64,000 nucleotides of DNA from Staphylococcus saccharolyticus (lineage in GTDB: Bacteria; Bacillota; Bacilli; Staphylococcales; Staphylococcaceae), in contig NZ_UHDZ01000001.1 of assembly GCF_900458815.1 (NCBI RefSeq), positions 1,922,001 through 1,986,000 of the forward strand. Direction: 5' to 3'. The notes under the pieces were generated by a model. The model was not told the origin of the DNA. It made no database searches and worked only from the letters and a program-made list of their open reading frames with translations. Position numbers and translations under genes: made by a program. Shown here one piece after another: positions 20,070 through 29,948 of the stretch. Position 1 is the first letter of the stretch, and each line of letters starts with the position of its first letter.

Positions 20070-20570
20070 ATGACACAAGGACGTCAAAAAGGTGAATTAA
20101 ATGATATCAGCTTATTAGGCAATCAAAATAATCAATATGACTTTGACTATAGACCTAATATATTAGAAACTTTTGATAATAAACATCAAGGTCATGATTA
20201 CTTTGTGAAATTCAATTGTCCTGAATTCACATCATTATGCCCTATCACAGGACAACCTGACTTCGCTACAATTTATATTTCATATATTCCAAATATAAAG
20301 ATGATAGAATCTAAATCTTTAAAACTTTATCTATTTAGTTTTAGAAACCATGGCGATTTTCATGAAGATTGTATGAATATTATTATGAACGATCTTATCA
20401 ACTTAATGAATCCACATTATATAGAAGTTTGGGGGAAATTCACGCCAAGAGGTGGCATATCGATTGATCCATATACTAACTATGGTCGTCCTGGCTCTAA
20501 GTATGAAAAAATGGCTGAACATCGACTTATGAATCACGATATGTACCCTGAAAATATTGATAATCGATAA
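20070..20570 (+). CDS. queF: NADPH-dependent 7-cyano-7-deazaguanine reductase (QueF)
   Basis: QueF reduces the nitrile of preQ0 to the amine of preQ1, the last free-base step of queuosine synthesis. The 166-residue unimodular enzyme has the catalytic cysteine in [13 protein letters not shown] near residue 55, the QueF motif [15 protein letters not shown] near 75-90 and the substrate-binding HEDC near residue 97. It follows the EamA gene by 13 bases with GAGGAG as ribosome site. The preQ0 pathway genes queC, queD and queE lie 23 kb away, so the pathway is split but complete from GTP onward if folE is elsewhere. Confidence 0.95.
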   Translation: MTQGRQKGELNDISLLGNQNNQYDFDYRPNILETFDNKHQGHDYFVKFNCPEFTSLCPITGQPDFATIYISYIPNIKMIESKSLKLYLFSFRNHGDFHEDCMNIIMNDLINLMNPHYIEVWGKFTPRGGISIDPYTNYGRPGSKYEKMAEHRLMNHDMYPENIDNR

Positions 20571-20583
20571 ACATTAATGCGTT

Positions 20584-20615
20584 CTCCGCTGATGAAAAAG
20601 TCAGCGGATTTTTTC
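20584..20615 (+). terminator. terminator after queF
   Basis: Perfect arms TCCGCTGA (20584-20591) and TCAGCGGA (20601-20608) around a TGAAAAAG-type loop are followed by TTTTTTCT. It is a textbook intrinsic terminator. The 20616-20889 stretch is AT-rich and shows nothing beyond the presumed dtpT promoter. Confidence 0.9.
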
Positions 20616-20889
20616 TGCTTAGCCTTATTTATTCATAAAAAAAACAGTTGCACTTTGTCGTGTTAAAGCGTATTTTATTAATAGTGCTTTATTTATTCAA
20701 TTGAGTATATTAAATAAACAAACTTAATAGCATTAACACCTTTACTCAAATGTTGTTAAAGATAAAATCGACAGAATATTCTTATTATTTTTATTTTTTG
20801 AAAATTATTGAAACTTTTTAATTACAATAGTAAAATCATTTTTAAACAATTTAATATGGTTATTTGGGCAAGAAAGGTTGGGATGATTT

Positions 20890-22395
20890 ATGACTTCAAA
20901 TAAATCCCATGAACAAGCAGTTCAAGAAATACCTCAACAAGGATTCTTCGGACATCCTAAAGGGTTAGGCGTTCTCTTTTTCGTAGAGTTTTGGGAGCGA
21001 TTCAGTTACTACGGTATGAGAGCAATGCTTATTTTTTATATGTATTTTGCAATCCAAGATCACGGACTAGGCATTGATAAAACAACAGCAATGTCAATCA
21101 TGTCCGTATACGGAGCACTCATTTATATGTCTTCTATTCCAGGTGGGTGGATAGCAGATAGAATTACAGGAACACGAGGGGCAACACTTATTGGTGCCGT
21201 ACTAATTATCATAGGTCACATCTGTTTAAGTTTACCTTTTGCAATGGTAGGTTTATTCACTTCCATGTTCTTTATCATAGTAGGCTCAGGTTTAATGAAA
21301 CCAAATATTTCAAATATTGTTGGTCGACTTTATCCAGAAAATGACGTTCGAATGGATGCAGGATTTGTTATATTTTATATGTCAGTCAATTTTGGTGCAT
21401 TAATTTCACCAATTATATTGCAAAATTTTATTGATATTAAGAATTTCCATGGTGGCTTTTTAATCGCAGCTATCGGTATGGCACTTGGATTGGTTTGGTA
21501 CGTCTTATTCAATCGCAAGACTTTAGGTAATGTGGGCATGAAACCAACTAACCCATTATCATCTGCTGAAAAGAAAAAGTATAGCACTATCATTGGTATT
21601 ATTGTCGCAATTATTGCTATAGTTTTAATTATTTCTTATATCACTCATACACTATCCTTTGATTTAGTGAGTAATACAGTACTTATTTTAGGTATTGCTC
21701 TACCTATCATTTACTTTACAACTATGATTCGCAGTAAAGAAGTTACTGATACAGAACGTTCAAGAGTTAAAGCGTTTATACCACTATTCATTTTAGGTAT
21801 GTTATTCTGGGCTATTCAAGAACAAGGGTCTAACGTTTTAAATATATATGGAATTGAACATTCAGATATGAAAGTGAATCTTTTCGGTTGGAAAACAAAT
21901 TTTGGAGAAGCTATTTTCCAATCAATTAATCCATTATTTATCTTACTATTTGCGCCTGTCGTTTCTGCTATATGGCAAAAATTAGGTAAAAAGCAACCTA
22001 GCTTACCTATCAAATTTGCTATCGGTACATTATTAGCAGGTTCGTCATATATCCTTATAGGTATTATTGGTAATATATATGGTGACACACATTTCTCAGT
22101 GAATTGGGTTATTCTTTCATATATTATTTGTGTTGTTGGTGAATTATGCTTATCTCCTACAGGTAATAGTGCAGCTGTTAAGTTAGCACCAAAGGCATTT
22201 AACGCACAAATGATGAGTTTATGGTTATTGACGAATGCTTCTGCACAAGCTTTAAATGGTACTTTAGTTAAATTAATTAAACCACTCGGTCAAACAAATT
22301 ATTTTATCTTCTTAGGTGTAACTGCAGCTGTGATTACTCTAATTATTTTAGTTTTCACACCTAAAATTACCAAAGCTATGAAAGGGATTCGTTAA
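20890..22395 (+). CDS. dtpT: proton-dependent di/tripeptide transporter (POT family)
   Basis: A 501-residue transporter that imports di- and tripeptides with protons. It has about 14 membrane segments. The POT signatures are clear: VEFWERFSYYGMRAMLIFY near residues 30-48 (the ExxER/K-type region), the GGWIADRITGTRGATLIG loop near 82-99, and the FYMSVNFGALISP motif near 160. The ribosome site AGAAAGG lies well upstream of ATG 20890. The gene is intact and monocistronic, with terminators on both sides. It complements pepT in peptide use. Confidence 0.93.
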   Translation: MTSNKSHEQAVQEIPQQGFFGHPKGLGVLFFVEFWERFSYYGMRAMLIFYMYFAIQDHGLGIDKTTAMSIMSVYGALIYMSSIPGGWIADRITGTRGATLIGAVLIIIGHICLSLPFAMVGLFTSMFFIIVGSGLMKPNISNIVGRLYPENDVRMDAGFVIFYMSVNFGALISPIILQNFIDIKNFHGGFLIAAIGMALGLVWYVLFNRKTLGNVGMKPTNPLSSAEKKKYSTIIGIIVAIIAIVLIISYITHTLSFDLVSNTVLILGIALPIIYFTTMIRSKEVTDTERSRVKAFIPLFILGMLFWAIQEQGSNVLNIYGIEHSDMKVNLFGWKTNFGEAIFQSINPLFILLFAPVVSAIWQKLGKKQPSLPIKFAIGTLLAGSSYILIGIIGNIYGDTHFSVNWVILSYIICVVGELCLSPTGNSAAVKLAPKAFNAQMMSLWLLTNASAQALNGTLVKLIKPLGQTNYFIFLGVTAAVITLIILVFTPKITKAMKGIR

Positions 22396-22415
22396 ACCAT
22401 ATATTTTAAACTGAA

Positions 22416-22445
22416 ACTGTCGACAGATGTCGGCAGCTTTTTTAT
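22416..22445 (+). terminator. terminator after dtpT
   Basis: CTGTCGAC (22417-22424) pairs with GTCGGCAG (22429-22436, one G-T pair) around AGAT and is followed by CTTTTTTAT. Confidence 0.8.
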
Positions 22446-22608
22446 ATCCACTTATCAAAACACTAACCCTATTTATCGTCAATTTTAGCACAATTTTGTT
22501 ACAATAATCCAACTTTTTATTTTATAATAATGATTAATTATCATTTAATTTCTAAAAAATCGGGTAATTCTATCACTAATAGATTTTTATGAAAGTGGGC
22601 ATACATTT

Positions 22609-23540
22609 ATGAAAAATAGATACAATCATGGTGTTCTTTTCTATCATGAACATAGTGGGTTAAAAAATATTTATGATGGCCTTGGTGAAGTCACCAAATC
22701 TTTAAGCTCCATGTACAAACGTCTCTCTATTCAGTTAAGTGAAAAAAAAGGAGACATTATAAAATACTGTGAAAATATTAAACATCACAATTATGATTCA
22801 GATACAGATATTTTATTTATTTTAGGAGGAATGGTACTGTTAATGAACTGGTTAATGGTGTTATGCAATATGATTTAGAATTACCTATTGGAATTATTCC
22901 TGGAGGTACATTTAATGATTTTACTAAGACATTAAATCTTCATCCTAATTTTAAAAATGCGAGCGAACAATTATTAACTTCACAAGTGCAACCTTATGAT
23001 ATTCTTAAAGTCAATAATAGATATGTACTTAACTTTGGTGGTTTAGGGTTAATCGTTCAAAATGCAGAAAATGTTCAAGAAGATTCAAAAGACATTTTTG
23101 GCAAACTCAGTTACATTGACTCTACTGTTAAAACGTTACTTAATCCTAGTAAATTTGATTTTACACTTAATATAGATGGTAAAGAGAAGAAAGGAAATAC
23201 CTCAATGATACTTATTGCTAATGGACCTAACATTGGTGGTGGACGAATTCCTTTAACAGATTTATCTCCTCAAGATGGTGAAGCAAATACTTTTATTTTC
23301 AATGATCAAAATGATCAAAGCTTTAGTATTTTGAATGATATTTTCAAAAAACGTGATAGTATGAATTGGAATGAAATTACAGAAGGTATTGATCATTTAT
23401 CTGGCAAGCACATTTCACTTTCTACAGAACCGACTATGAAAATAGATATTGATGGCGAAATAAGTTTAGAAAAACCAATTGAAATCAAAGTGTTACCAAA
23501 AACAATACAACTTCTTACTGTCACTGAACTCAACGATTAA
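22609..23540 (+). pseudogene. diacylglycerol/lipid kinase family protein, frameshifted in the catalytic motif
   Basis: This should encode a soluble ~310-residue lipid kinase of the DAGK catalytic family (YegS/DgkB-like). The N-terminal ~85 residues end in DILFILGG and then lose the frame. Adding one base at about 22830 (GGAGGA-GATGG) restores the family nucleotide-binding motif [12 protein letters not shown] and joins directly to [24 protein letters not shown] in the next frame. The C-terminal part continues normally to TAA at 23538-23540. The lesion therefore falls inside GGDGT, the key catalytic motif. One single-base deletion explains everything, so a read error cannot be excluded from this gene alone. 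The start at 22609 has only a weak GTGGG site. Confidence 0.8.
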
Positions 23541-23820
23541 ATACAATCGACTTCCAATATTTATTCAAATTACAATTAATTTAAAAAATAAATCAGTTAC
23601 GATTTTTTATTTCGTACTTAATTTTTTTACCACAAAAATTTTTCTTCCTCCAAAAATGAATTTTTTAAAATTACAAATGTTCCTCTATACTATTAAATAT
23701 GCTGTTTCTCTATATTTACGATATAACAGATAATATAACTAGTTGTTCATATAAAAATCACATTTACACATCTATCATTCTAAATTTTCTTTTAATTTAG
23801 AAAAAGGTGTACTATAATAT

Positions 23821-23838
23821 TTGTGAAATAATTCACAA
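23821..23838. promoter_or_regulatory. Rex operator upstream of adhE, with adjacent -10 box
   Basis: TTGTGAAATAATTCACAA is a perfect 18-base dyad and an exact fit to the Rex (redox-sensing repressor) consensus TTGTGAAW4TTCACAA. A TATAAT box lies just upstream at 23813-23818, so bound Rex would cover the transcription start. Rex releases when NADH/NAD+ rises, which is when AdhE is needed to regenerate NAD+. The rest of 23541-23812 is AT-rich and shows nothing else. Confidence 0.95.
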
Positions 23839-23858
23839 TCTCTAAGGAGTGGTTGTAT

Positions 23859-26468
23859 ATGTTAGCTATATCAGAAAAAAGTAATCATGAAATGAACAAA
23901 GAAGAAGTCGCAAAAATGATTAATTCATTAGCAGAAAAAGGACAAAAAGCTCTAAAAGAATTATCTAAAAAATCTCAACAAGAGATTAATCAAATCGTCC
24001 ATCATATGAGTATGGCCGCTGTTGATCAGCATATGCATCTAGCTAAACTAGCTTACGATGAAACTGGTAGAGGTATATATGAAGATAAAGCAATTAAAAA
24101 TTTATATGCTTCAGAGTACATATGGAATTCAATTAAAAAAAACAAGACTGTAGGTATTATTGGAGAAGATAAACAAAAAGGATTAACATATGTTGCTGAA
24201 CCTGTAGGTGTCATTTGCGGTGTTACACCAACTACTAACCCTACGTCTACGACAATTTTCAAAGCAATGATTGCTATCAAAACGGGTAATCCAATCATTT
24301 TTGCCTTTCACCCAAGTGCACAACAATCATCAAAACGAGCAGCTGAAGTTATATTAGAAGCTGCCATTAAAACAGGAGCACCAAAGGATATTATTCAATG
24401 GATAGATGTACCATCAATTGAAGCAACTAAACAATTAATGAATCACAAAGATATTGCTTTAGTACTTGCAACTGGAGGATCTGGAATGGTTAAATCTGCT
24501 TATTCAACAGGTAAACCTGCGTTAGGAGTTGGTCCAGGTAATGTCCCTACTTATATTGAAAAGACTGCACACATTAAACGTGCAGTTAATGATATTATAG
24601 GTTCTAAAACATTTGATAATGGTATGATTTGTGCCTCTGAGCAAGTCATGGTTGTTGACAAAGAAGTTTACACAGAGGTCGTTAAAGAATTTAAATTACA
24701 TCAAACATACTTTGTTAACAAAAACGAACTTCAACAATTAGAAGATGCTATCATGAATGAAGATAAAACTGCAGTTAAACCTGATATTGTAGGTAAATCT
24801 GCAGTTGATATTGCCCAACTCTCAGGTATTCGTGTGCCACAAAACACTAAATTATTAGTAGCAGAAATTGATGGTGTTGGAAAAGATTATCCATTATCAC
24901 GTGAAAAATTATCACCAGTACTTGCATTGGTGACAGCAAAATCTGCAAAACACGCTCTCCAAATTTGTGAAGAAACTCTAGAATTTGGAGGTTTAGGTCA
25001 CACAGCCGTTATTCACACAGAAGATAGTCAGTTACAACAAACCTTCGGACTTAAAATGAAAGCTTGTCGTGTGTTAGTAAATACACCTTCAGCTGTTGGA
25101 GGAATTGGAGATATGTATAACGAATTAATCCCATCACTCACATTAGGTTGTGGTTCTTATGGTAGAAACTCTATTTCTCATAATGTAAGTGCAGTAGACT
25201 TATTAAATATTAAAACAATTGCTAAACGTCGTAATAACATGCAATGGTTCAAACTTCCACCTAAAGTTTATTTTGAAGAAAATTCAGTTATGTATCTGAA
25301 AGAGATGGAAAATATTGAGCGTGTAATGATTGTATGTGACCCTGGAATGGTAAAAATTGGTTACTCAGATATAGTTGAAAGTGTTTTAAGACGCCGAGAA
25401 AACCAACCTCAAATCAAAATATTTAACGAAGTTGAACCAAATCCATCAACTCAAACAGTTTATAAAGGGTTAGAAATGTTTATTAATTTCCAACCTGATA
25501 CAGTTATTGCTCTAGGTGGCGGTTCTGCAATGGATGCAGCCAAGGCGATGTGGATGTTCTTTGAACACCCAGAAACATCATTTTTTGGAGCAAAACAAAA
25601 ATTCTTAGATATTCGTAAACGTACCTATAAAATTGGAAAACCTGAAAACGCTAAATTAATATGTATTCCTACTACATCAGGTACCGGTTCAGAAGTAACT
25701 CCATTTGCAGTTATTACTGATAGTGAAACACATGTAAAATATCCACTAGCAGATTACGCTTTAACACCTGATATAGCTATTGTCGATCCACAATTTGTAT
25801 TAAGTGTCCCTAAAAGTGTCACTGCTGATACAGGGATGGATGTTTTGACACATGCGATAGAATCTTATGTTTCTGTAATGGCTTCTGATTACACAAGAGG
25901 CCTAAGCTTACAAGCAATTAAGCTATCATTTGATTACCTAAAATCATCAGTATATGATAATGACAAATTATCAAGAGAAAAAATGCATAATGCTTCAACA
26001 ATGGCTGGTATGGCATTTGCAAATGCGTTTTTAGGAATTTCACACTCTATTGCACATAAAATTGGCGGAGAATATGGCATTTCACATGGTAGAACGAATG
26101 CTATTTTATTACCACATGTTATTCGTTATAATGCTAAAGATCCTCAAAAACATGCTCTATTTCCTAAATATGACTTCTTTAGAGCAGATACTAACTATGC
26201 AGATATTGCAAGATTTTTAGGACTTAAAGGAAACACAACTGAAGAATTGGTAGAAGCTCTAGCTAATGCAGTTTACGATTTAGGATGTTCAGTCGGTATC
26301 GATATGAATTTAAAATCACAAGGCGTCACTGAAGAAGTGCTTAATTCTACTATAGATAGAATGGCTGAATTAGCTTTTGAAGATCAATGTACAACTGCCA
26401 ACCCTAAAGAACCATTAATAAGTGAACTTAAAGGCATTATTCAAACAGCTTATGATTATGAAAAATAA
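23859..26468 (+). CDS. adhE: bifunctional acetaldehyde-CoA/alcohol dehydrogenase
   Basis: AdhE converts acetyl-CoA to acetaldehyde and then to ethanol, reoxidising two NADH in anaerobic fermentation. The 869-residue protein has an N-terminal CoA-acylating aldehyde dehydrogenase domain (about 1-440; catalytic Cys in NGMICASEQ near residue 250), a linker, and a C-terminal iron-dependent alcohol dehydrogenase domain (about 460-869; GGGSAMDAAKAMW nucleotide site, IPTTSGTGSEVTPFAV, and metal ligands in FLGISHSIAHKIGGEYGISHG). The ATG at 23859 follows AAGGAG by nine bases; a TTG two codons upstream is too close. Intact, with a Rex box at the promoter. Confidence 0.97.
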   Translation: MLAISEKSNHEMNKEEVAKMINSLAEKGQKALKELSKKSQQEINQIVHHMSMAAVDQHMHLAKLAYDETGRGIYEDKAIKNLYASEYIWNSIKKNKTVGIIGEDKQKGLTYVAEPVGVICGVTPTTNPTSTTIFKAMIAIKTGNPIIFAFHPSAQQSSKRAAEVILEAAIKTGAPKDIIQWIDVPSIEATKQLMNHKDIALVLATGGSGMVKSAYSTGKPALGVGPGNVPTYIEKTAHIKRAVNDIIGSKTFDNGMICASEQVMVVDKEVYTEVVKEFKLHQTYFVNKNELQQLEDAIMNEDKTAVKPDIVGKSAVDIAQLSGIRVPQNTKLLVAEIDGVGKDYPLSREKLSPVLALVTAKSAKHALQICEETLEFGGLGHTAVIHTEDSQLQQTFGLKMKACRVLVNTPSAVGGIGDMYNELIPSLTLGCGSYGRNSISHNVSAVDLLNIKTIAKRRNNMQWFKLPPKVYFEENSVMYLKEMENIERVMIVCDPGMVKIGYSDIVESVLRRRENQPQIKIFNEVEPNPSTQTVYKGLEMFINFQPDTVIALGGGSAMDAAKAMWMFFEHPETSFFGAKQKFLDIRKRTYKIGKPENAKLICIPTTSGTGSEVTPFAVITDSETHVKYPLADYALTPDIAIVDPQFVLSVPKSVTADTGMDVLTHAIESYVSVMASDYTRGLSLQAIKLSFDYLKSSVYDNDKLSREKMHNASTMAGMAFANAFLGISHSIAHKIGGEYGISHGRTNAILLPHVIRYNAKDPQKHALFPKYDFFRADTNYADIARFLGLKGNTTEELVEALANAVYDLGCSVGIDMNLKSQGVTEEVLNSTIDRMAELAFEDQCTTANPKEPLISELKGIIQTAYDYEK

Positions 26469-26493
26469 TTTCACAAATTGATAACATAATAAA

Positions 26494-26537
26494 AAAGTCA
26501 TAGGTCATCCTAAAATGTAACCTATGACTTTTTATTT
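26494..26537. terminator. bidirectional terminator between adhE and the 5'-nucleotidase pseudogene
   Basis: Long arms AAAAAGTCATAGGT (about 26494-26507) and ACCTATGACTTTTT (26519-26532) form a stem with A- and T-tracts on both strands. The genes on either side converge. Confidence 0.85.
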
Positions 26538-26541
26538 TTCA

Positions 26542-27052
26542 TTACTCTTTAATAGAATTAAAATAATTTTCGACATCTCTCCAACCGCTTACGCGATCAA
26601 ATCTATGTTCATTCACATTATGATGGTAAACATTATAGATTTATCTTCAAAAATTTCTAGTTGTTTTGGATTATCGTCAATAAGAAAATCTGCATTAATA
26701 ATATTCTTTCTACCACAAAAGACAAAGTGTTGAGGCTCTAAGAAAGGAAAGAATTCTAATAACCACTCAAATGAAGTCAGAACGTCCATAGCTGCAGTCG
26801 CAATATAGATATCGTACTGTTCATTTAACTTTTTAACAACTTCCTGTGTATGAGATATGACATTTAAATGTCTAGTTCCCTCAATATCTCTGCAACTAAG
26901 CCTTCATGCTCGGGCATCATATGCTTTAGTTTTTTACCATTTAAAGATTCAACTGTGATACCTAAATCCGTTCGCTTATTCACTACTTCAATCACTGCGC
27001 CTAAAGTATCAGCAAGAACTTCATCCATATCTATAGCAATTTTTTGTCGCAT
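26542..27052 (-). pseudogene. 5'(3')-deoxyribonucleotidase (NT5C family), disrupted
   Basis: The N-terminus [19 protein letters not shown] contains the HAD nucleophile motif DMDEVLAD of bacterial 5'(3')-deoxyribonucleotidases. After about 62 residues the frame is lost at the region near 26865, apparently by a deletion of about ten bases. The rest is readable in another frame: [23 protein letters not shown], then FCGRKNI and the [10 protein letters not shown] aspartate motif. A short in-frame gap (about four codons after LTSF) and a further frame break near SIMFT are also present. Family members run to about 180 residues. Three separate lesions indicate true decay. Confidence 0.8.
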
Positions 27053-27180
27053 CTAACTCTTTACACTCCCTATTTATGTTGTCAGTATATAGTATAATAA
27101 CTATATTTATACAATTGAACTTACTTATATATGGTATAACGTCTTTAAAAAATCAAAAAATGATTTCATAATCATATGTT

Positions 27181-28227
27181 TTAATATTTAAACTGCTTCA
27201 ATACTGCTAACATTTTCTCGTTTTGTTCTGGAAAACCGATGGTAATTCTTACTCCATTTGTAAATTGTCTTGTAATACATCCGACGTTTAATAATTCATC
27301 ATATAATTCTTTACTCCTTGTTGTTTGCACAAAAACAAAGTTAGTTTAACTTGGTAAAAAATGCTCACTTTGTGGAATTTGATAGAATTTCTCACGCTCC
27401 TTCGCATTTATTTGAGTAATCTCATTTAAATATATTTGATCTTCTAAAGCTGCTATAGCTGCGTATTCCGAGAGTCTTGTCACATTAAAAGGTGGTCTGA
27501 TAATATTCCATTTCTCAATAGCATCCGATGAAGCCACCACATATCCAACTCTTAAACCATATGCTTTTGAAAACGTACGTAATAAGAATGCATTGTTAAA
27601 TGCTTCTTGTAATTTTAATGTGTCTGGAAAATCATTAACTGTCACAAATTCCACATATGCTTCATCAATAAGAACAGGAATGTGACTTGGAACACGTTCT
27701 AGAAAATGATGTAATTCATCGTGACTAAAATAAGTACCTGTAGGGTTATTTGGATTACACAACCAAACTAATGCCGTAGTATCTTCGATATGATTAAGAA
27801 TACCTTCTAAATCATACCCCCCATTTTTCAACGGTACTTGAATGACTTCCGCAGATTCTACTATTGCATTATGATAATATTGGTCAAATGTAGCCTCACT
27901 AGTGACAACTGTATCGCCTTTTGTCAATACTGCCCTAGAAATCATAAGGATTACTTCATCTAAACCAGCACCAAATAAAATTCGAGAAGCATCAACATGA
28001 AGATGCTTGCTGAGTACCTCTTTTAGTGCTGGTGACCCTGACTCTGGGTAATAATAGAGATTATCCAATTGAGCCTTAATCACCTCTTTTACTTTAGGAG
28101 TAGGACCATATAAATTTTCATTAGAAGCTAACTTATATAACTCTCCCTCAATACCATATTTCTTTTTTAAAGTATCAGGAGAAAGTCCAGGTCCGTATGC
28201 TGATAATTGATCTAACTGTTTCTTCAT
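27181..28227 (-). pseudogene. hisC: histidinol-phosphate aminotransferase-like, in-frame stop
   Basis: A PLP-dependent fold-type I aminotransferase (348 codons). The PLP lysine sits in [14 protein letters not shown] and the aspartate motif in [11 protein letters not shown] and [10 protein letters not shown]. After about 293 residues TAA at 27346-27348 interrupts the frame (SEHFLPS*TNFVFVQ); the same frame then runs on through [15 protein letters not shown] to the natural stop at 27181-27183. CAA to TAA would explain it. About 55 residues of the C-terminal small domain, including a substrate-phosphate arginine region, would be lost. No other his gene is near, as in other staphylococci. The start at 28227 follows AAGGAATG. 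Confidence 0.85.
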
Positions 28228-28362
28228 CGATAAATCATTCCTTAAATTGACTGAAATTTTAAAAAACTCAGTACTTATTATAAACAATAACTTCCCTTAA
28301 AATCAATGAGACATTGCATTAAGTTCATGATTGCTCACATTAAATATGTTTTACTATTTAAA

Positions 28363-28402
28363 AAGCTATCCGATGCACTTGTTATAACATCGAATAGCTA
28401 CT
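28363..28402 (-). terminator. terminator of the OpuC operon
   Basis: AGCTATCCGATG (28364-28375) pairs with CATCGAATAGCT (28388-28399), with one mismatch. On the minus strand TTTTTAAAT follows. It lies 30 bases past the 28434 stop codon. Confidence 0.8.
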
Positions 28403-28433
28403 CATAATATCATTAATTATGTTCTCACTATAC

Positions 28434-29948
28434 TTATTTAATTAGATTTTCTTTTTTTAGATAATCCATTGCAACTTTGTATGGATCTTGCTTCTTCACT
28501 GTAACTTTATAATTCATTTCTTGCATTTGTTCATCAGTAATCTTATTTGCGAGTTTATTCAATGGCTTTTTAATTTCAGGATGATTCTTTAAGTATTTCT
28601 CTTTAAACAACGGTGCGCCTTGATAAAGAGGGAAAACATGCTTATCATCTTTTAAAACCACCATATTATATTGCTTCAATTCAGCATCTGTAGAATAGGC
28701 ATCAATTAAATTAATATCACCTTTTTTAACTGCCGTATAGCGCAATTTAGGTTCCATTGTTTTAACGTTCAAAATATTAAGATGATACGCCTTTTTAACT
28801 GCTTTAAAACCATCTGGTCTATCGTTAAATTCTAAAGTAAATCCTGGTTTAAGTTTATCTTCAATTTTTCGCAAATCACCAATCGTTTTTATATTATTTT
28901 TCTTTGCAAAGTCACGTTTCACAGCTAAGGCATAAGTGTTGTTATATTTCATTGGTTTAAGCATCGTCATATTATATTTGTTTTCTAAACTAGATTTTGC
29001 TTGTTGGTACATTGCACTTTCCTTTTTGGATTTTAAATCTTCTTTAGTTAACTCATCTAACACCGTACCAATAAACTCTAAGTAACCATCAATATTATCT
29101 GATTTTAAAGCATTAAATAAGAATGATGTTTTTCCCATTCCATCCTTAACTTCTACAGTATCATAGGTTTCATCTTCGATTAAAATTTTATACATATTCG
29201 TAATAATAGAAGGTTCTGAACCTAATTTACCTGCAAGCATGATTTTATCACCTTTGTGTGCCAGTAGTGGTATAACTATTGCTAGCACGATGACTATGAC
29301 AATTGCACTTAATGTTAGGAGTAACTTTTTATAAGACAGTCTTTCCATGTATCTCAAAATGAAATCGAAAATAATTGCTAATAATGCTGCTGGAATAGCA
29401 CCTATCAGTATGAGTGAACTATCATTACGATCAATTCCTAACAAAATTAAATCCCCTAAGCCACCTGCACCTATCAAAGCAGCTAATGTAGCTGTACCGA
29501 TAATAAGCAACATAGCTGTACGTATTCCCGCCATCATCACGGGCATTGCAATTGGCAATTCAACCTTTGTTAAACGTCTAAGCGGCTTCATCCCGATACC
29601 TTTAGCCGCTTCAATTAAAGATGAATCTACTTCTTTAATACCAGTATATGTATTACGCAAAATTGGTAATAATGCATAAACAACTAAAGCGATAATTGCT
29701 GGAAGTCTTCCAATTCCAAATATAGGAATCATCAAACCTAGCAATGCTAAAGATGGTATTGTTTGCAATACAGCTGCAATATTCATAACAATTTCAGAAA
29801 GCTTCTTTGTCTTAGTAAGTAAGATAGCTAAAGGTACTGCAATAATCGTTGCAATAAGTAATGCAACAAACGAAATTTGAATATGCCCAATAATTGTTAA
29901 AAGAAGTTGATCTCTTCTATCACTTAGTGTATTGAAAAACTCATGCAT
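28434..29948 (-). CDS. opuCB: glycine betaine/carnitine/choline ABC transporter, permease-substrate-binding fusion
   Basis: A 504-residue fusion. Residues 1-210 form a BPD-type permease with six membrane segments (the EAA loop ELIAAKGIG-like region reads SLIEAAKGIGMKPLRRL). Residues from about 230 form an OpuAC/OpuBC-type quaternary amine-binding domain exposed outside (MLAGKLGSEPSIITNMYKIL, then FTLEFNDRPDGF). It imports compatible solutes under osmotic stress. It overlaps the ATPase gene by eight bases. The two-gene form with a fused permease and binding protein is known in staphylococci. The exact substrate and the opuCB symbol are by family. Intact. Confidence 0.85.
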   Translation of the reverse strand: MHEFFNTLSDRRDQLLLTIIGHIQISFVALLIATIIAVPLAILLTKTKKLSEIVMNIAAVLQTIPSLALLGLMIPIFGIGRLPAIIALVVYALLPILRNTYTGIKEVDSSLIEAAKGIGMKPLRRLTKVELPIAMPVMMAGIRTAMLLIIGTATLAALIGAGGLGDLILLGIDRNDSSLILIGAIPAALLAIIFDFILRYMERLSYKKLLLTLSAIVIVIVLAIVIPLLAHKGDKIMLAGKLGSEPSIITNMYKILIEDETYDTVEVKDGMGKTSFLFNALKSDNIDGYLEFIGTVLDELTKEDLKSKKESAMYQQAKSSLENKYNMTMLKPMKYNNTYALAVKRDFAKKNNIKTIGDLRKIEDKLKPGFTLEFNDRPDGFKAVKKAYHLNILNVKTMEPKLRYTAVKKGDINLIDAYSTDAELKQYNMVVLKDDKHVFPLYQGAPLFKEKYLKNHPEIKKPLNKLANKITDEQMQEMNYKVTVKKQDPYKVAMDYLKKENLIK

